Assembly: GCA_016793465.1 (NCBI GenBank)
Contig: JAEUJW010000055.1
Coordinates: 124,001 to 188,000 of the forward strand
DNA from: Myxococcales bacterium
GTDB lineage: Bacteria > Myxococcota > Polyangia > Nannocystales > Nannocystaceae
DNA: 64,000 nucleotides
Reading direction: 5' to 3'
The notes beneath the pieces were generated by a model. It had not been told where the DNA came from, made no database searches, and was given only the letters and a program-made list of their open reading frames with translations. A program made the position numbers and the translations under genes. This document shows positions 32,708 to 41,040 of this stretch, in pieces (the first letter of the stretch is position 1; each line of letters opens with the position of its first letter).

Positions 32708-34219
32708 TCAGGGCTTGATGTCGGCGGCCTTGGTCGGCGACAGCTTGAACACGTCGAAGCTGTACTCGAGCACGCCGGTGAGGGACGTGTACTTGGTGCC
32801 GACGCTGGGGTTGACCCAGTCGACCTTGGCGAAGAACAGGTCGTTGACCTGCAGGACGTTGTTGACCTGGAACTCGCCGAACATGTCGACGACCTTGCTG
32901 ACCATGACGTTGTCGACCTGGACGAGCACGCCCTCCCACGGCTCGGCGGCGGGGGCGCTGGCGATGTCGGCGGGGGCGAGCACCTCGGCGGCGGGCAGCG
33001 GGGCGGTGCCGGTCTTCTTGACGTCGGCGGCGGCGGCGACCTTGATCTGCGAGGCGTCGAAGAACTCGTCGTAGCTGCCGGTGATGGTCAGGACGTCGCC
33101 GGGGGCGACGTTGACGGCCATGGCGCCGACGTACACGAAGATGCCGGAGAACTGGCCGCCGGCGGGGTCCTCCACGAAGAAGCCGTCCTTCTTGAAGGTC
33201 AGGCCGGAGGTCGCGACCACGCCCTCGACGGTGACGACGTCGCCGACGGTGAACACGCCCTGCTGGATGTCGTAGACGGTGGCGGCGTTGTCGCCGGTGG
33301 TCGTGTCGGTGTCGGTGTCGGTGCCGGTGCCGGTGGTGTCGCCGCCGCCGTCCTCGACGAGGTCGTCGGGGGTGCGGGGGGCGACCTGGAACTCTTCGAA
33401 GCTGTAGAGCAGCGGGCCGACCACGGTGGCGAGCTTGTCGCCGACCTGGGAGGTGAAAGGGTTGTCGGGGTAGAGGAAGAAGTCGGAGACGATGGCGCCG
33501 TCGGTGACGAGCAGCTGGCCGATGTCGGTGCCGGTGACGGTGACGTCGGACAGCTCGACGATCACGCCCTCGTAGTCCTCGGCCATCGGACCGTCGGGGC
33601 TGGCGACGTCGGCGGCGGCGACCTGGGCCGGCGCGGGCAGCTCGCCGGGGCCGATGACGGTGATGTCGGCGGGGTCCTTGATGATGAGCTGGCTGTTGTC
33701 GTAGTACTCGCTGTAGGTCGCGGTGATGTCGACGACGGTGCCGGCGGGGGCGTCCCAGGCGGCGGCGACCTCCTCGTAGAGGAACAGCTGGATGCCGGAG
33801 CGGGCGCCGCCCTCGGGCTCCTCGACGAACGCGGTGCCCTTCAGGTTCTTGTCGAGCACCATCGGCGTGGTGATGACGACGCCCTTGATGGTGACGACGG
33901 TGTCGAGCGGGAACTCCTCGTTCTGGACCTGGAAGATGGTCGCGTCGTCGCCGCCGGACTCGGTGGTTTCGGCGGTGTCGGTGGTGTCGCCCGGGGTGGT
34001 CTGGGTGGTCGGGCCGTCGGTCGTCGGGGTGGACGGGCCGGCGGTGGTGGGCTCGCTGCTCGTCGGGGGCTCCTCGGTCGTGCCGCCGGTGTCCGCCGAG
34101 GTCTCGCCGAGCGACGTCACGTCGCCGTTCGTCAGCGTGGTGTTCGGGTCGGGCGAGATCTGGCAGGCGGCCAGAGTCGCGGCCAGGGTGGTGGGGACGA
34201 TCGCGGCGCGGTGCAGCAT
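32708..34219 (-). CDS. Lipoprotein with two OB-fold-like domains
   Basis: 503 residues. Signal peptide with lipobox LAAC (TTLAATLAAC), then a ~70-residue Thr/Ser/Gly/Pro spacer, then two homologous domains (~95-300 and ~335-500). Each starts (A)TI/YxxQ..xFxxxxVVTxxGVVxT, continues with FVEEP/FVEDP and G..SGI.(L/V)F, and ends in a V.(L/V)(E/Q)(L/V)..V pattern; these resemble the OB-like domains that precede extracellular nucleases or stand alone on cell surfaces. No nuclease domain is present here. A Thr/Asp/Gly linker joins the two. ATG 34219 is chosen by the signal peptide. Single-gene unit between a hairpin terminator and the tRNA-Arg region. Confidence 0.8.
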   Translation of the reverse strand: MLHRAAIVPTTLAATLAACQISPDPNTTLTNGDVTSLGETSADTGGTTEEPPTSSEPTTAGPSTPTTDGPTTQTTPGDTTDTAETTESGGDDATIFQVQNEEFPLDTVVTIKGVVITTPMVLDKNLKGTAFVEEPEGGARSGIQLFLYEEVAAAWDAPAGTVVDITATYSEYYDNSQLIIKDPADITVIGPGELPAPAQVAAADVASPDGPMAEDYEGVIVELSDVTVTGTDIGQLLVTDGAIVSDFFLYPDNPFTSQVGDKLATVVGPLLYSFEEFQVAPRTPDDLVEDGGGDTTGTGTDTDTDTTTGDNAATVYDIQQGVFTVGDVVTVEGVVATSGLTFKKDGFFVEDPAGGQFSGIFVYVGAMAVNVAPGDVLTITGSYDEFFDASQIKVAAAADVKKTGTAPLPAAEVLAPADIASAPAAEPWEGVLVQVDNVMVSKVVDMFGEFQVNNVLQVNDLFFAKVDWVNPSVGTKYTSLTGVLEYSFDVFKLSPTKAADIKP

Positions 34220-34437
34220 AAGTGGCCCGCGATCTACCACCGCTCGCGCGACGGAGATCGCGAGGCCGGGCGCGTGGGCTCACGGCGTCGCGCGTGCAGA
34301 CCGGTGCACGCGCAACGAACTAGGGGCAAGGGGGATCTGGGGTCGCGCGACCCGCAACGCGGGCACGGCGTCGCCGCCGCGAACGACTTGCGGGCCCGCG
34401 ACGGCGCCGCGAAGAGGAGAGACAGGCGAAGAAAGAC

Positions 34438-34461
34438 GAAAGCCCCGCGTGCGGGGCTTTC
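34438..34461 (-). terminator. Intrinsic terminator after tRNA-Arg
   Basis: GAAAGCCCCGC and GCGGGGCTTTC form an 11-bp perfect stem with a 2-nt centre, 6 nt past the tRNA 3' end, followed on the minus strand by CTTTCGTCTTTC, a T-rich tail. The best rho-independent terminator in the window. Confidence 0.85.
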
Positions 34462-34466
34462 ATCTG

Positions 34467-34540
34467 CGCATCCGGAAGGATTCGAACCTCCGACCCTCGG
34501 TTCCGTAGACCGATGCTCTATCCAGCTGAGCTACGGATGC
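34467..34540 (-). tRNA. tRNA-Arg (anticodon ACG)
   Basis: Cloverleaf folds completely: acceptor GCATCCG/CGGATGC, D stem GCTC/GAGC, anticodon stem TCGGT/ACCGA with loop CTACGGA (anticodon ACG), T arm GGAGG-TTCGAAT-CCTTC, discriminator G. CCA is not encoded. A34 is the substrate of TadA, encoded nearby. Confidence 0.97.
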
Positions 34541-34645
34541 AGGACCCTGTCGCCAGGGGCCGCGGAAACTATCAAGGGGCGAACTGCGTTGCAAGGGGCG
34601 TCGCCGGGGAGCGTGAGGGGCGAAGCGGAGCGGGAACTCACGCGG

Positions 34646-35452
34646 TCACGGCGCCGGGGTCGGGGACAGCAGGAGGAAGGCGAGGGTGACGGCGTTGTTG
34701 CCGAAGTGCACGGCGACGGCGGCGCCGAGGCGGCCGGTGACGGCGTACACGCGGGCGAACACCAGGCCGAGCCAGGCGTAGACGACGAGGCCCTGGAGGT
34801 TCATGTGGACCGCGGCGAACAGCAGGGCCGAGGCCAGGAGGGCGGGGCCCGGGCCGACGCGGGCCTGCAGGCGGCGGAACAGCTGGCGGCGGAACAGCAG
34901 CTCCTCGCCGAGGGGGGCGAGGGCGAGGGCCGAGACGGCCAGCACGGCGACCTCGGGGCCGAGGGGGGAGGCGACGATCTCGAGGACCAGCGGCTGCTCG
35001 GCGACCGGCAGGCCGAGCAGGTGCATGGCGACGGCGAGGACGTAGCTGCCGGCGATCGCGGCGGCGAGGTGGAGGGCGGTCTGGCCGGCGCTGGCGAGCA
35101 GCGGGGCCGGGGGCGGCAGGCCGGCGGTCGGCAGCTCGGGGCTCGCGGGGCCGGGGGCGTCGCCGTCGAGGCCGCGGGCCAGGCGGTGGTGGAGGAAGGC
35201 GGCCAGCAGGGTGGCGAGCGGGGTGACGGTGACGGCGACGATCTTGCGGAACTCGGGGGCGGCGACGGCGGGCGGACCGAGCAGGGCGCGGGCGAGGGCG
35301 TCGAGGCCGGCCACGAGGCCGGGGATGTTGGCGACGAACACCCCGGCGCACACGAACAGCAGCAGGACGGCCAGGAGCTCGCCGCCGATCGCGGCGTAGG
35401 CGGCGCGCAGGCCCCCGGACGGGCCCGGGGCGGGAGGCGGCGCGGGCGGCAT
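34646..35452 (-). CDS. CPBP-family intramembrane metalloprotease
   Basis: 268 residues, about six to seven hydrophobic helices. The three CPBP/CAAX-protease motifs are present: EExxxR in PLGEELLFRRQLFRRL, FxxxH in LFAAVHMNLQG, and HxxxN/D in AVHFGNNAV. These proteins cleave substrates within the membrane; bacterial members process bacteriocins, peptides or C-terminal sorting tails. Because a MYXO-CTERM protein is encoded in this window and some sortase-like enzymes for such tails are CPBP proteases, that role is possible but not shown. ATG 35452 is 6 nt after a TACAGT box. Confidence 0.88.
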   Translation of the reverse strand: MPPAPPPAPGPSGGLRAAYAAIGGELLAVLLLFVCAGVFVANIPGLVAGLDALARALLGPPAVAAPEFRKIVAVTVTPLATLLAAFLHHRLARGLDGDAPGPASPELPTAGLPPPAPLLASAGQTALHLAAAIAGSYVLAVAMHLLGLPVAEQPLVLEIVASPLGPEVAVLAVSALALAPLGEELLFRRQLFRRLQARVGPGPALLASALLFAAVHMNLQGLVVYAWLGLVFARVYAVTGRLGAAVAVHFGNNAVTLAFLLLSPTPAP

Positions 35453-35458
35453 CGGGGG

Positions 35459-35464
35459 ACTGTA
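35459..35464 (-). promoter_or_regulatory. -10 box TACAGT of the CPBP protease gene
   Basis: Ends 6 nt before ATG 35452 on the minus strand. Confidence 0.5.
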
Positions 35465-35619
35465 GATCAGCGGGGGCGCGGGCCCGGGGGCGAACGCGTG
35501 AGGAACGTCTGCGCGCCAGGAGCCGGAGATCGGCCCGCTTCGCGGCGCTTGATCCCCCGGGCAAACACGGCTAGCTTGCACGCCCGCAAACCGAAGGGGC
35601 CGGCAGGGCCCCAAACCGA

Positions 35620-35708
35620 GGAACGGTGGCCGAGAGGCTGAAGGCACAGGTTTGCTAAACCTGCGTAGGGGGAAACCTCTACCGAGGGTTCGAATCCCTC
35701 CCGTTCCG
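35620..35708 (+). tRNA. tRNA-Ser (anticodon GCT)
   Basis: Acceptor GGAACGG/CCGTTCC, anticodon arm CAGGT-TTGCTAA-ACCTG (anticodon GCT), a long variable arm typical of tRNA-Ser, T arm GAGGG-TTCGAAT-CCCTC, discriminator G. CCA not encoded. Confidence 0.97.
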
Positions 35709-35713
35709 CTCCC

Positions 35714-35743
35714 GAGAGCCGCCTCCGACTGGAGGCGGCTCTC
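35714..35743 (+). terminator. Hairpin terminator after tRNA-Ser
   Basis: GAGAGCCGCCTCC-GACT-GGAGGCGGCTCTC, a 13-bp perfect stem with a 4-nt loop starting 6 nt past the tRNA. The following bases CGGCCTTCGG lack a U-run. Confidence 0.75.
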
Positions 35744-35825
35744 GGCCTTCGGTGGCTGTTTCGCGCGCCTGCAGCGGCGCCGCTGCACCTACAGAAACGC
35801 CGTTTCGGCGGGATCGTGGGCCGCG

Positions 35826-35831
35826 TAGGAT
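35826..35831 (+). promoter_or_regulatory. -10 box TAGGAT of the surface lipoprotein gene
   Basis: Ends 7 nt before ATG 35839 and overlaps the earlier in-frame ATG at 35830, which argues for 35839 as start. TTTCGG lies 17 nt upstream as a weak -35. Confidence 0.55.
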
Positions 35832-35838
35832 GGCCCGT

Positions 35839-37362
35839 ATGCATGTTCGCTGGGTTGGTTGGGTGGTCGCGGCGTCGGTCGCGTGCAACGGCGGTTCGAG
35901 CGACGGGTCGGGCACGACGCCGGCGACCGACACGGGCGTGACGATGCCCGGCGTCGACACCGGCACCGCGTCGACGCTGCCGACGAGCGGCGAGCCGACG
36001 ACGAGCGGCGACACCAGCGGGGTGACCAGCGGCGTGACCTCGGGCGTGACGTCGACGACGGCCGCGCCGACGACGGGGCCGGGCGAGACGGGCACGGGCG
36101 ACGAGTCGACGAGCGGGACGAGCGCGCCGTCGACGAGCGGGACGACCGCGGCGGACGAGACGACCGGCGGGACCAGCGGCGGCGACTTCTGCGCCGGCAT
36201 GGGCGGTATCTCGCTGCCGGGCGACCTGGCCGGCTGCACGGGCGACCTCGGCAAGAAGACGTTCCTGTTCGCGCTGTGCTCGTGCACCGACCTGACGGCC
36301 AACAACAAGCTGACGACCGACTCGTTCGACAGCCAGATGGGCATGATGCCGATGGACGGCGGGTCGGTGGGGGTCAACGGGGCGTACCAGGCCTCGTCGA
36401 ACATCGACATCGGCGGGTCACTGTGGGTCGACGGGACCATCCAGACTTTCAATAACCACGAGGTCGCGCAGCAGCTGCAGTGCGGCGACAACGTGACCGC
36501 GAAGTCGAAGAGCCACGTCGGCGAGCACACGTTCGTCGAGGGCAACATCGACGCGGCCAACATGGTCATGACGATCGACCAGGACCTGCACATCCCGCCG
36601 GGCAAGACCAGCAACGCGGTGGTGCTCGGGCAGACGATCAAGGAGGCGGTCGACGTCGAGACGCCGTGCGACTGCAGCGAGCCCTACGACATCGCGGCGA
36701 TCGTGCAGGGCTACAAGGCCAAGAACGACAACGACAAGGCGGGCGTGTCGCCGGCCGAGCTGACCGACCTGCCGCAGGCCAAGGTGCTCGAGCTGCCGTG
36801 CGGGATCTACTTCTTCGACAAGATCTCGAGCAACAACGAGCTGAAGATCGTGCTGACCGGGCGCACGGTGATCGCGATCGAGGGCGACATCATCAACGCG
36901 GGCAGCTTCACCGTCGAGGTCGGGCCCGAGGCCGAGCTCGACCTGTTCCTCGCCGGCAGCGCGACCCTCAACAACGTGGCGGCGATCGGCGACCCCACCC
37001 GGCCGGCGGCCTCGCGCCTGTACGTCGGCGGGGAGGTCAAGTTCGCCAACACGTTCACGCTCGGCGCCAACCTCTACCAGCCGAACGCCGTGTTCACCGC
37101 CAACAACAAGGCGGAGATCTGGGGCGCGCTGTTCGTCGGCGGGCTGCAGCTCGCCAGCGAGGTCGTCATCCACTACGACCAGGCGATCCTCGAGCTCGAG
37201 GGCTGCGAGGACCCCGGCGGCGGCTGCGGCGACTGCCACGACTGCGCCAACCCGACGCCCAAGTGCGACGACGGGACCTGCGTGCCCTGCGTGGTCGACT
37301 CCGACTGCTGCCCGCCGCTGGCCTGCGACGGGGGTGTCTGCAAGGCCATCACCCCGGGCTGA
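35839..37362 (+). CDS. Surface lipoprotein with polymer-forming/DUF7305-like domain
   Basis: 507 residues. Signal WVGWVVAASVAC with lipobox ASVAC, then a ~110-residue Thr/Ser/Gly/Asp spacer including three GVTS repeats. The domain (~120-470) has regularly spaced hydrophobic strands with IDIGGSLWVDGTIQ, LYVGGEVKFANTFTLGANLY and AEIWGALFVGGLQL, the right-handed-helix look of DUF7305 and bactofilin-like adhesins. A C-terminal Cys-rich tail (GCGDCHDCANPTPKC, CVVDSDCCPPLAC) resembles EGF-like modules. Probably an outer-surface structural or adhesive protein. Downstream, the PAS/STAS gene starts 35 bp later with its own -10 box. Confidence 0.75.
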   Translation: MHVRWVGWVVAASVACNGGSSDGSGTTPATDTGVTMPGVDTGTASTLPTSGEPTTSGDTSGVTSGVTSGVTSTTAAPTTGPGETGTGDESTSGTSAPSTSGTTAADETTGGTSGGDFCAGMGGISLPGDLAGCTGDLGKKTFLFALCSCTDLTANNKLTTDSFDSQMGMMPMDGGSVGVNGAYQASSNIDIGGSLWVDGTIQTFNNHEVAQQLQCGDNVTAKSKSHVGEHTFVEGNIDAANMVMTIDQDLHIPPGKTSNAVVLGQTIKEAVDVETPCDCSEPYDIAAIVQGYKAKNDNDKAGVSPAELTDLPQAKVLELPCGIYFFDKISSNNELKIVLTGRTVIAIEGDIINAGSFTVEVGPEAELDLFLAGSATLNNVAAIGDPTRPAASRLYVGGEVKFANTFTLGANLYQPNAVFTANNKAEIWGALFVGGLQLASEVVIHYDQAILELEGCEDPGGGCGDCHDCANPTPKCDDGTCVPCVVDSDCCPPLACDGGVCKAITPG

Positions 37363-37382
37363 CCGCGCCCGCGCCGGTTTGA

Positions 37383-37388
37383 TATGCT
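37383..37388 (+). promoter_or_regulatory. -10 box TATGCT of the PAS-STAS gene
   Basis: Ends 9 nt before GTG 37398. CTGACC 16 nt further upstream (37361-37366) could serve as -35. Confidence 0.55.
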
Positions 37389-37397
37389 GCTCCGGTC

Positions 37398-38567
37398 GTG
37401 GCGGACGATGGGGCAGAGGACGCGCTCGCGCGCATGCGGCGGCACCGCCGCCAGCGCCGCGAGGGCTCGTCGCTGGCGCTGATCGAGGTCGACATGGCCG
37501 GGCTGGTGACCGGCTGGAACGCGCGCGCGCGCGCGGTGTACGGCTGGACGGAGGCGGAGATCGTCGGCCGGCCGCTGGCGCTGCTGGCGACCCCGGCGGT
37601 GCGCGAGGAGGCCGAGGCGCACATGCCGGCGATGCTGCGCGGGCAGGCGTACCGCTGGCGCTGGCCCAACCTGCGCAAGGACGGATCGGCGATCGTGTGC
37701 GAGTGGCACTACATCGTGCTGCAGGGCGAGCGCGGCGAGCCCGAGGGCGTGGTCTGCGAGATCCGCGACGTGACCGCGGAGGAGGCGCTGCAGCAGCGCC
37801 AGCGCTTGATGGTGGCGCTCGCCGACCACTCGCCGCTGGGGATCTTCGCGAAGGGGCCCGACGGGCGCCACGTGTACGCCAACGCGGCGTTCGCGGCGAC
37901 GCTCGGGCTGCGGCCGGAGGACATCCTCGGGCGCGACGACTTCGCGCTGTTCGACCCGGCGATCGCCGCCGACCTGCGCCGCAACGACGCGGAGATCGTG
38001 GCCGGCGGGCGACCGCTGGCCCGCGAGGACGCCGGGGTCGGGCCCAACGCGGACCGCTTCTACTGGACCCTCAAGTTCCCGCTCGTCGGCGAGGACGGGG
38101 CGGCGACGGTGTGCGGGATCATCAGCGACGTCACCGACCGCCGGCAGGCCGAGCAGGCGCGGGCGGACCTGCAGGCCCAGGTGATCGCCTCGCAGCAGGC
38201 GCTGCTGGTCGAGCTGTCGTCGCCGCTGATCCCGCTGGCCGACGGGGTGCTGGCGATGCCGCTGATCGGGACGATCGACGCGGCGCGGGCCGAGCAGATC
38301 GTCGAGGCGCTGCTGGCCGGGGTGACGGCGCAGCGGGCCCGCACGGTGATCCTCGACGTCACGGGCGTGCGCGCGGTCGACACCCGGGTGGCCGAGGCGC
38401 TGCTGCGGGCGGCGCGAGCGGTGCGGCTGCTCGGCGCCGAGGCGGTGCTGACCGGCGTGGGCCCGGAGGTGGCCGAGACGCTGGTCGGGCTCGGGGTGGA
38501 CCTCGGCGGGCTGGTCACGCTAGCGAGCCTGCGCCACGGCATCGAGCACGCGCGGCGCAGGCGGTAG
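37398..38567 (+). CDS. PAS-PAS-STAS protein, RsbR-like stressosome component
   Basis: 389 residues. PAS 1 (~25-130: GLVTGWNARARAVYGWTEAEIVG), PAS 2 (~140-250: GRHVYANAAFAATLGLRPEDILGRDDF) and a C-terminal STAS domain (~275-385). The STAS part follows the RsbR pattern: PLIPLADGVLAMPLIGTIDAARAEQI, then DVTGVRAVDTRVAEALL and AVLTGVGPEVAETLV, keeping both Thr positions that the RsbT kinase phosphorylates in stressosomes. RsbR proteins usually have a non-haem globin sensor; here two PAS domains replace it. No RsbS/RsbT genes lie alongside, so it acts with partners encoded elsewhere. Cytoplasmic. Confidence 0.93.
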   Translation: MADDGAEDALARMRRHRRQRREGSSLALIEVDMAGLVTGWNARARAVYGWTEAEIVGRPLALLATPAVREEAEAHMPAMLRGQAYRWRWPNLRKDGSAIVCEWHYIVLQGERGEPEGVVCEIRDVTAEEALQQRQRLMVALADHSPLGIFAKGPDGRHVYANAAFAATLGLRPEDILGRDDFALFDPAIAADLRRNDAEIVAGGRPLAREDAGVGPNADRFYWTLKFPLVGEDGAATVCGIISDVTDRRQAEQARADLQAQVIASQQALLVELSSPLIPLADGVLAMPLIGTIDAARAEQIVEALLAGVTAQRARTVILDVTGVRAVDTRVAEALLRAARAVRLLGAEAVLTGVGPEVAETLVGLGVDLGGLVTLASLRHGIEHARRRR

Positions 38568-38580
38568 AAGTTTTTAAAAT

Positions 38581-40917
38581 TCAGTTGTTGTCGAGCAGGG
38601 TCTTGGCGAGGGCCTTGCCGGTCGACTCGGCGGCGGACAGGCTCTCGATGGGGTCGACGTAGTTGGCGCCGGTGAAGACGATGTAGGTGACGCCGCTGCC
38701 GACGCCGCCGTTGATCGGGCTCGAGGGGATGCCGAGCTTCTCGGCGGCGGCGTAGGACAGCTCGCCGATCACGCCCGCGGGGCCGGCGTCGGCGTAGGGG
38801 GCGTAGAGCAGCTTGCCGTTGTAGAGGATGGCGCCGGCGCTGCCGTAGCCGGACCAGCCGGTCTTGATCCCGTGGGCCTTGGGGTCGAAGCCGTTGCTCG
38901 GCAGCGGGACCACGTAGAAGGGCACGGCGGCGGCGTTCATGAACTTGCCGTCGGTGCCCTTGGCGGACGTCTCGGGCATGAAGTAGGGGTCGACGGTGCA
39001 GCGCGGGTCGGCCTGGCCGTCGCAGTCGATGTCGGCGTCGGCGCGCCACCAGATCGCGCCGCTCAGCTGGCACAGCTGCACGGTCGCGGCCGAGCCCGAG
39101 TCGGTCTTGAATTTGCTGGTGCCGGCGACCGGCGTGCAGGCCTGGGTGAGGGCGAGCAGCTGGTCGTGGGTCGGGTCGCCATTGTTCGGCGGCGGAGGCG
39201 GCGGGTTGCCGTCGGCCGCGGCCACGCGGATGGCGTCGGCGATGACGACGTAGCCGGCGGTGGTGTTGCGCGAGAGGGCGATCTTGTTCCAGCCGGCGGT
39301 GAAATTGAAGGTGCCGACGTCGACCCAGGCCTTGCCGCCGGCCTGCATGTTGATCTTCACGCTGCCGAGGTTCTTGTTCGACGCGTCGAAGGCGACGACG
39401 GGGGCCTGGGCGGCGCGGTTGGTGCCGGCGGTGTACCAGATCTGGATCTTGCGGGCGCTCGCCTGGTTGAGGAAGAAGCTGAACTCGGCCGCGTCCGCCA
39501 CGTTCTCGGTCGCGGCGAACAGGTAGTTGTTGCCGTAGTAGCCGGGCGTGGCGGCGGTCGACGTCCAGCTGGCGGAGGCGACGATCTTGGCGCGCGTGGG
39601 GTCGTTGTTGCCCTGGTTGCTGTCGACGAACAGCTCGGCGGGGTCCGTGTTCTGCGGCGGCGGGTCCTCGGGGTCCTCGGGCGGGGGCGGGGGCGGCTGG
39701 TTCGGCGGCGGGTCGGCGGGCACGTCGCCGCAGTGCATCTGCACCTTCGAGAGGTAGGTGGCCCACGGCCAGTTGGGGCCGGGGTCGACGCGGTTGTTGG
39801 GCTGGAGCTGGCCGTGGCCGACGACGTGGTACTTGTCGCGCGGGATGCCGTTGCGCTTGGTGATGTCGCAGGTGAGGCGCGCCGACTGATCGATGAGGTT
39901 CGGCTGCCAGGTGTTCTGGTTGGCGAAGCCGGCGTGCTCGATGCCGACGGTGAAGTTGTTGCTCGAGACGTTGTTGAGGTCGGGCTCCTTGCCGCCGTTC
40001 AGGTTCTTGTTGTACTTGGCGGCGATGTGGAAGGCGCGCTTGTTCTCCTTGACGAGCTGGGAGATCTCCGAGCCGTCCTCCTTGACGACGTAGTGGGCGC
40101 TGACGCCGGACTGCGAGTTGACGAGCCAGCCCCAGCAGCCGGAGTAGGCGCCCTCGCAGGTGTGGATGATGACCATGCGGGGCTTGCCGGTGTCGCCGGC
40201 CGGGCGGGTGCCCTGGTTCGGCGAGTTGCGGTAGATGGCGCCGGCGTGGTCGGGCAGGGTGGCGAGGATCGGGCCGTCCGGGGTGTCGTAGTTCGGCACG
40301 ACCTCGGGCGACGGGGCGATCTCCGAGAGCACCTCGCCGTTCAGGTCGGTGACGATCAGGCCGTTTTTAATTAGACCGTAGACGTCGCTGTGGATGTGGG
40401 CGATGGCGGCGTCGTGGTCGGCGATGGCGGCGAGCTCGGCGACGGCGGGGGCCCAGGCGCCGAGGTCGTCGCGGTCGATGTCGCCGGCGCGGTCGTCGAG
40501 CAGGGCCGCGGCGGCGCGGATGTTGGTCTTGCGGTCGGCGGCGACGCTGTCCTCGTCGGTCTCCAGCAGCTCGGCGGCGCGGGCGAGGAGCTCGCCGCGC
40601 AGGGCCATGACGCCGGCGGCGGGGGCCCAGCCGTCGAACTCCTGCTCGTCGGCGACCATCTGCCAGCCGGTCTCGACGTACGCGTAGGCCTGGAGGATCT
40701 GCACCGGCACCGCGAACTCGTCGGCGGCCGCGTGGAACTCGCCGTCGATGCCCTCGAGGTACACGCCGGGGTCCTCTTGCTCGGGGTCGACGGGGTCGGG
40801 TGGCTCGACGATGCCGTCGCTCATGCTGTTGTTGCCGTCCTCGCGCTCGTCGGGGTCGGCGCAGCCGACGAACAGGAGGGCGGTGCTGGCGAACAGGGAC
40901 AGGCGACGACAGCGCAT
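38581..40917 (-). CDS. Three-activity cell-wall hydrolase: lytic-transglycosylase-like, amidase (Amidase_2) and GH75 chitosanase
   Basis: 778 residues, lipoprotein signal with lipobox FVGC. Residues 50-180 resemble an SLT-type transglycosylase ([18 protein letters not shown] with candidate catalytic Glu82). Residues 245-400 are an Amidase_2 domain: zinc His252 in VIIHT, VVGHGQL, and DPGPNWPW. A Pro-rich linker leads to a golvesin-like beta-sandwich (~440-570: [21 protein letters not shown]). The C-terminal ~180 residues match GH75 chitosanases: [10 protein letters not shown] (acid residues), [41 protein letters not shown]. It should degrade peptidoglycan and chitosan-like polymers on the cell surface, fitting predation on bacteria and fungi. 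The paralog at 41041 lacks the GH75 part. GLIKNG (181-186) is written in AT-rich codons here. Confidence 0.92.
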   Translation of the reverse strand: MRCRRLSLFASTALLFVGCADPDEREDGNNSMSDGIVEPPDPVDPEQEDPGVYLEGIDGEFHAAADEFAVPVQILQAYAYVETGWQMVADEQEFDGWAPAAGVMALRGELLARAAELLETDEDSVAADRKTNIRAAAALLDDRAGDIDRDDLGAWAPAVAELAAIADHDAAIAHIHSDVYGLIKNGLIVTDLNGEVLSEIAPSPEVVPNYDTPDGPILATLPDHAGAIYRNSPNQGTRPAGDTGKPRMVIIHTCEGAYSGCWGWLVNSQSGVSAHYVVKEDGSEISQLVKENKRAFHIAAKYNKNLNGGKEPDLNNVSSNNFTVGIEHAGFANQNTWQPNLIDQSARLTCDITKRNGIPRDKYHVVGHGQLQPNNRVDPGPNWPWATYLSKVQMHCGDVPADPPPNQPPPPPPEDPEDPPPQNTDPAELFVDSNQGNNDPTRAKIVASASWTSTAATPGYYGNNYLFAATENVADAAEFSFFLNQASARKIQIWYTAGTNRAAQAPVVAFDASNKNLGSVKINMQAGGKAWVDVGTFNFTAGWNKIALSRNTTAGYVVIADAIRVAAADGNPPPPPPNNGDPTHDQLLALTQACTPVAGTSKFKTDSGSAATVQLCQLSGAIWWRADADIDCDGQADPRCTVDPYFMPETSAKGTDGKFMNAAAVPFYVVPLPSNGFDPKAHGIKTGWSGYGSAGAILYNGKLLYAPYADAGPAGVIGELSYAAAEKLGIPSSPINGGVGSGVTYIVFTGANYVDPIESLSAAESTGKALAKTLLDNN

Positions 40918-40924
40918 GCTCCCA

Positions 40925-40930
40925 CTTGTA
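40925..40930 (-). promoter_or_regulatory. -10 box TACAAG of the GH75-containing hydrolase
   Basis: Ends 7 nt before ATG 40917. CTTTCAC immediately upstream is shared with the paralog promoter. Confidence 0.45.
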
Positions 40931-40982
40931 TGTGAAAGGGTGGGAGGTGGGAAGCGGGGAGCGGGGGCCGTGGTTAAACGGC

Positions 40983-41006
40983 GGACGCCCGCGGGGGCGG
41001 GCGTCC
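40983..41006 (-). terminator. Hairpin between the two paralogous hydrolase genes
   Basis: GGACGCCCGC-GGGG-GCGGGCGTCC, a 10-bp perfect stem, 35 nt past the stop of the gene ending at 41041; followed on the minus strand by GCCGTTTAACC. Confidence 0.6.
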
Positions 41007-41040
41007 GGGGGCTGGCGGCGTCAGGGTGGTGACGCGGGTG

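Noticed and set aside
38568..38580. Terminator between the STAS gene and the convergent hydrolase
   Set aside because: The TTTTTAAAATT stretch has no stem next to it, so it is counted with the AT islands instead.
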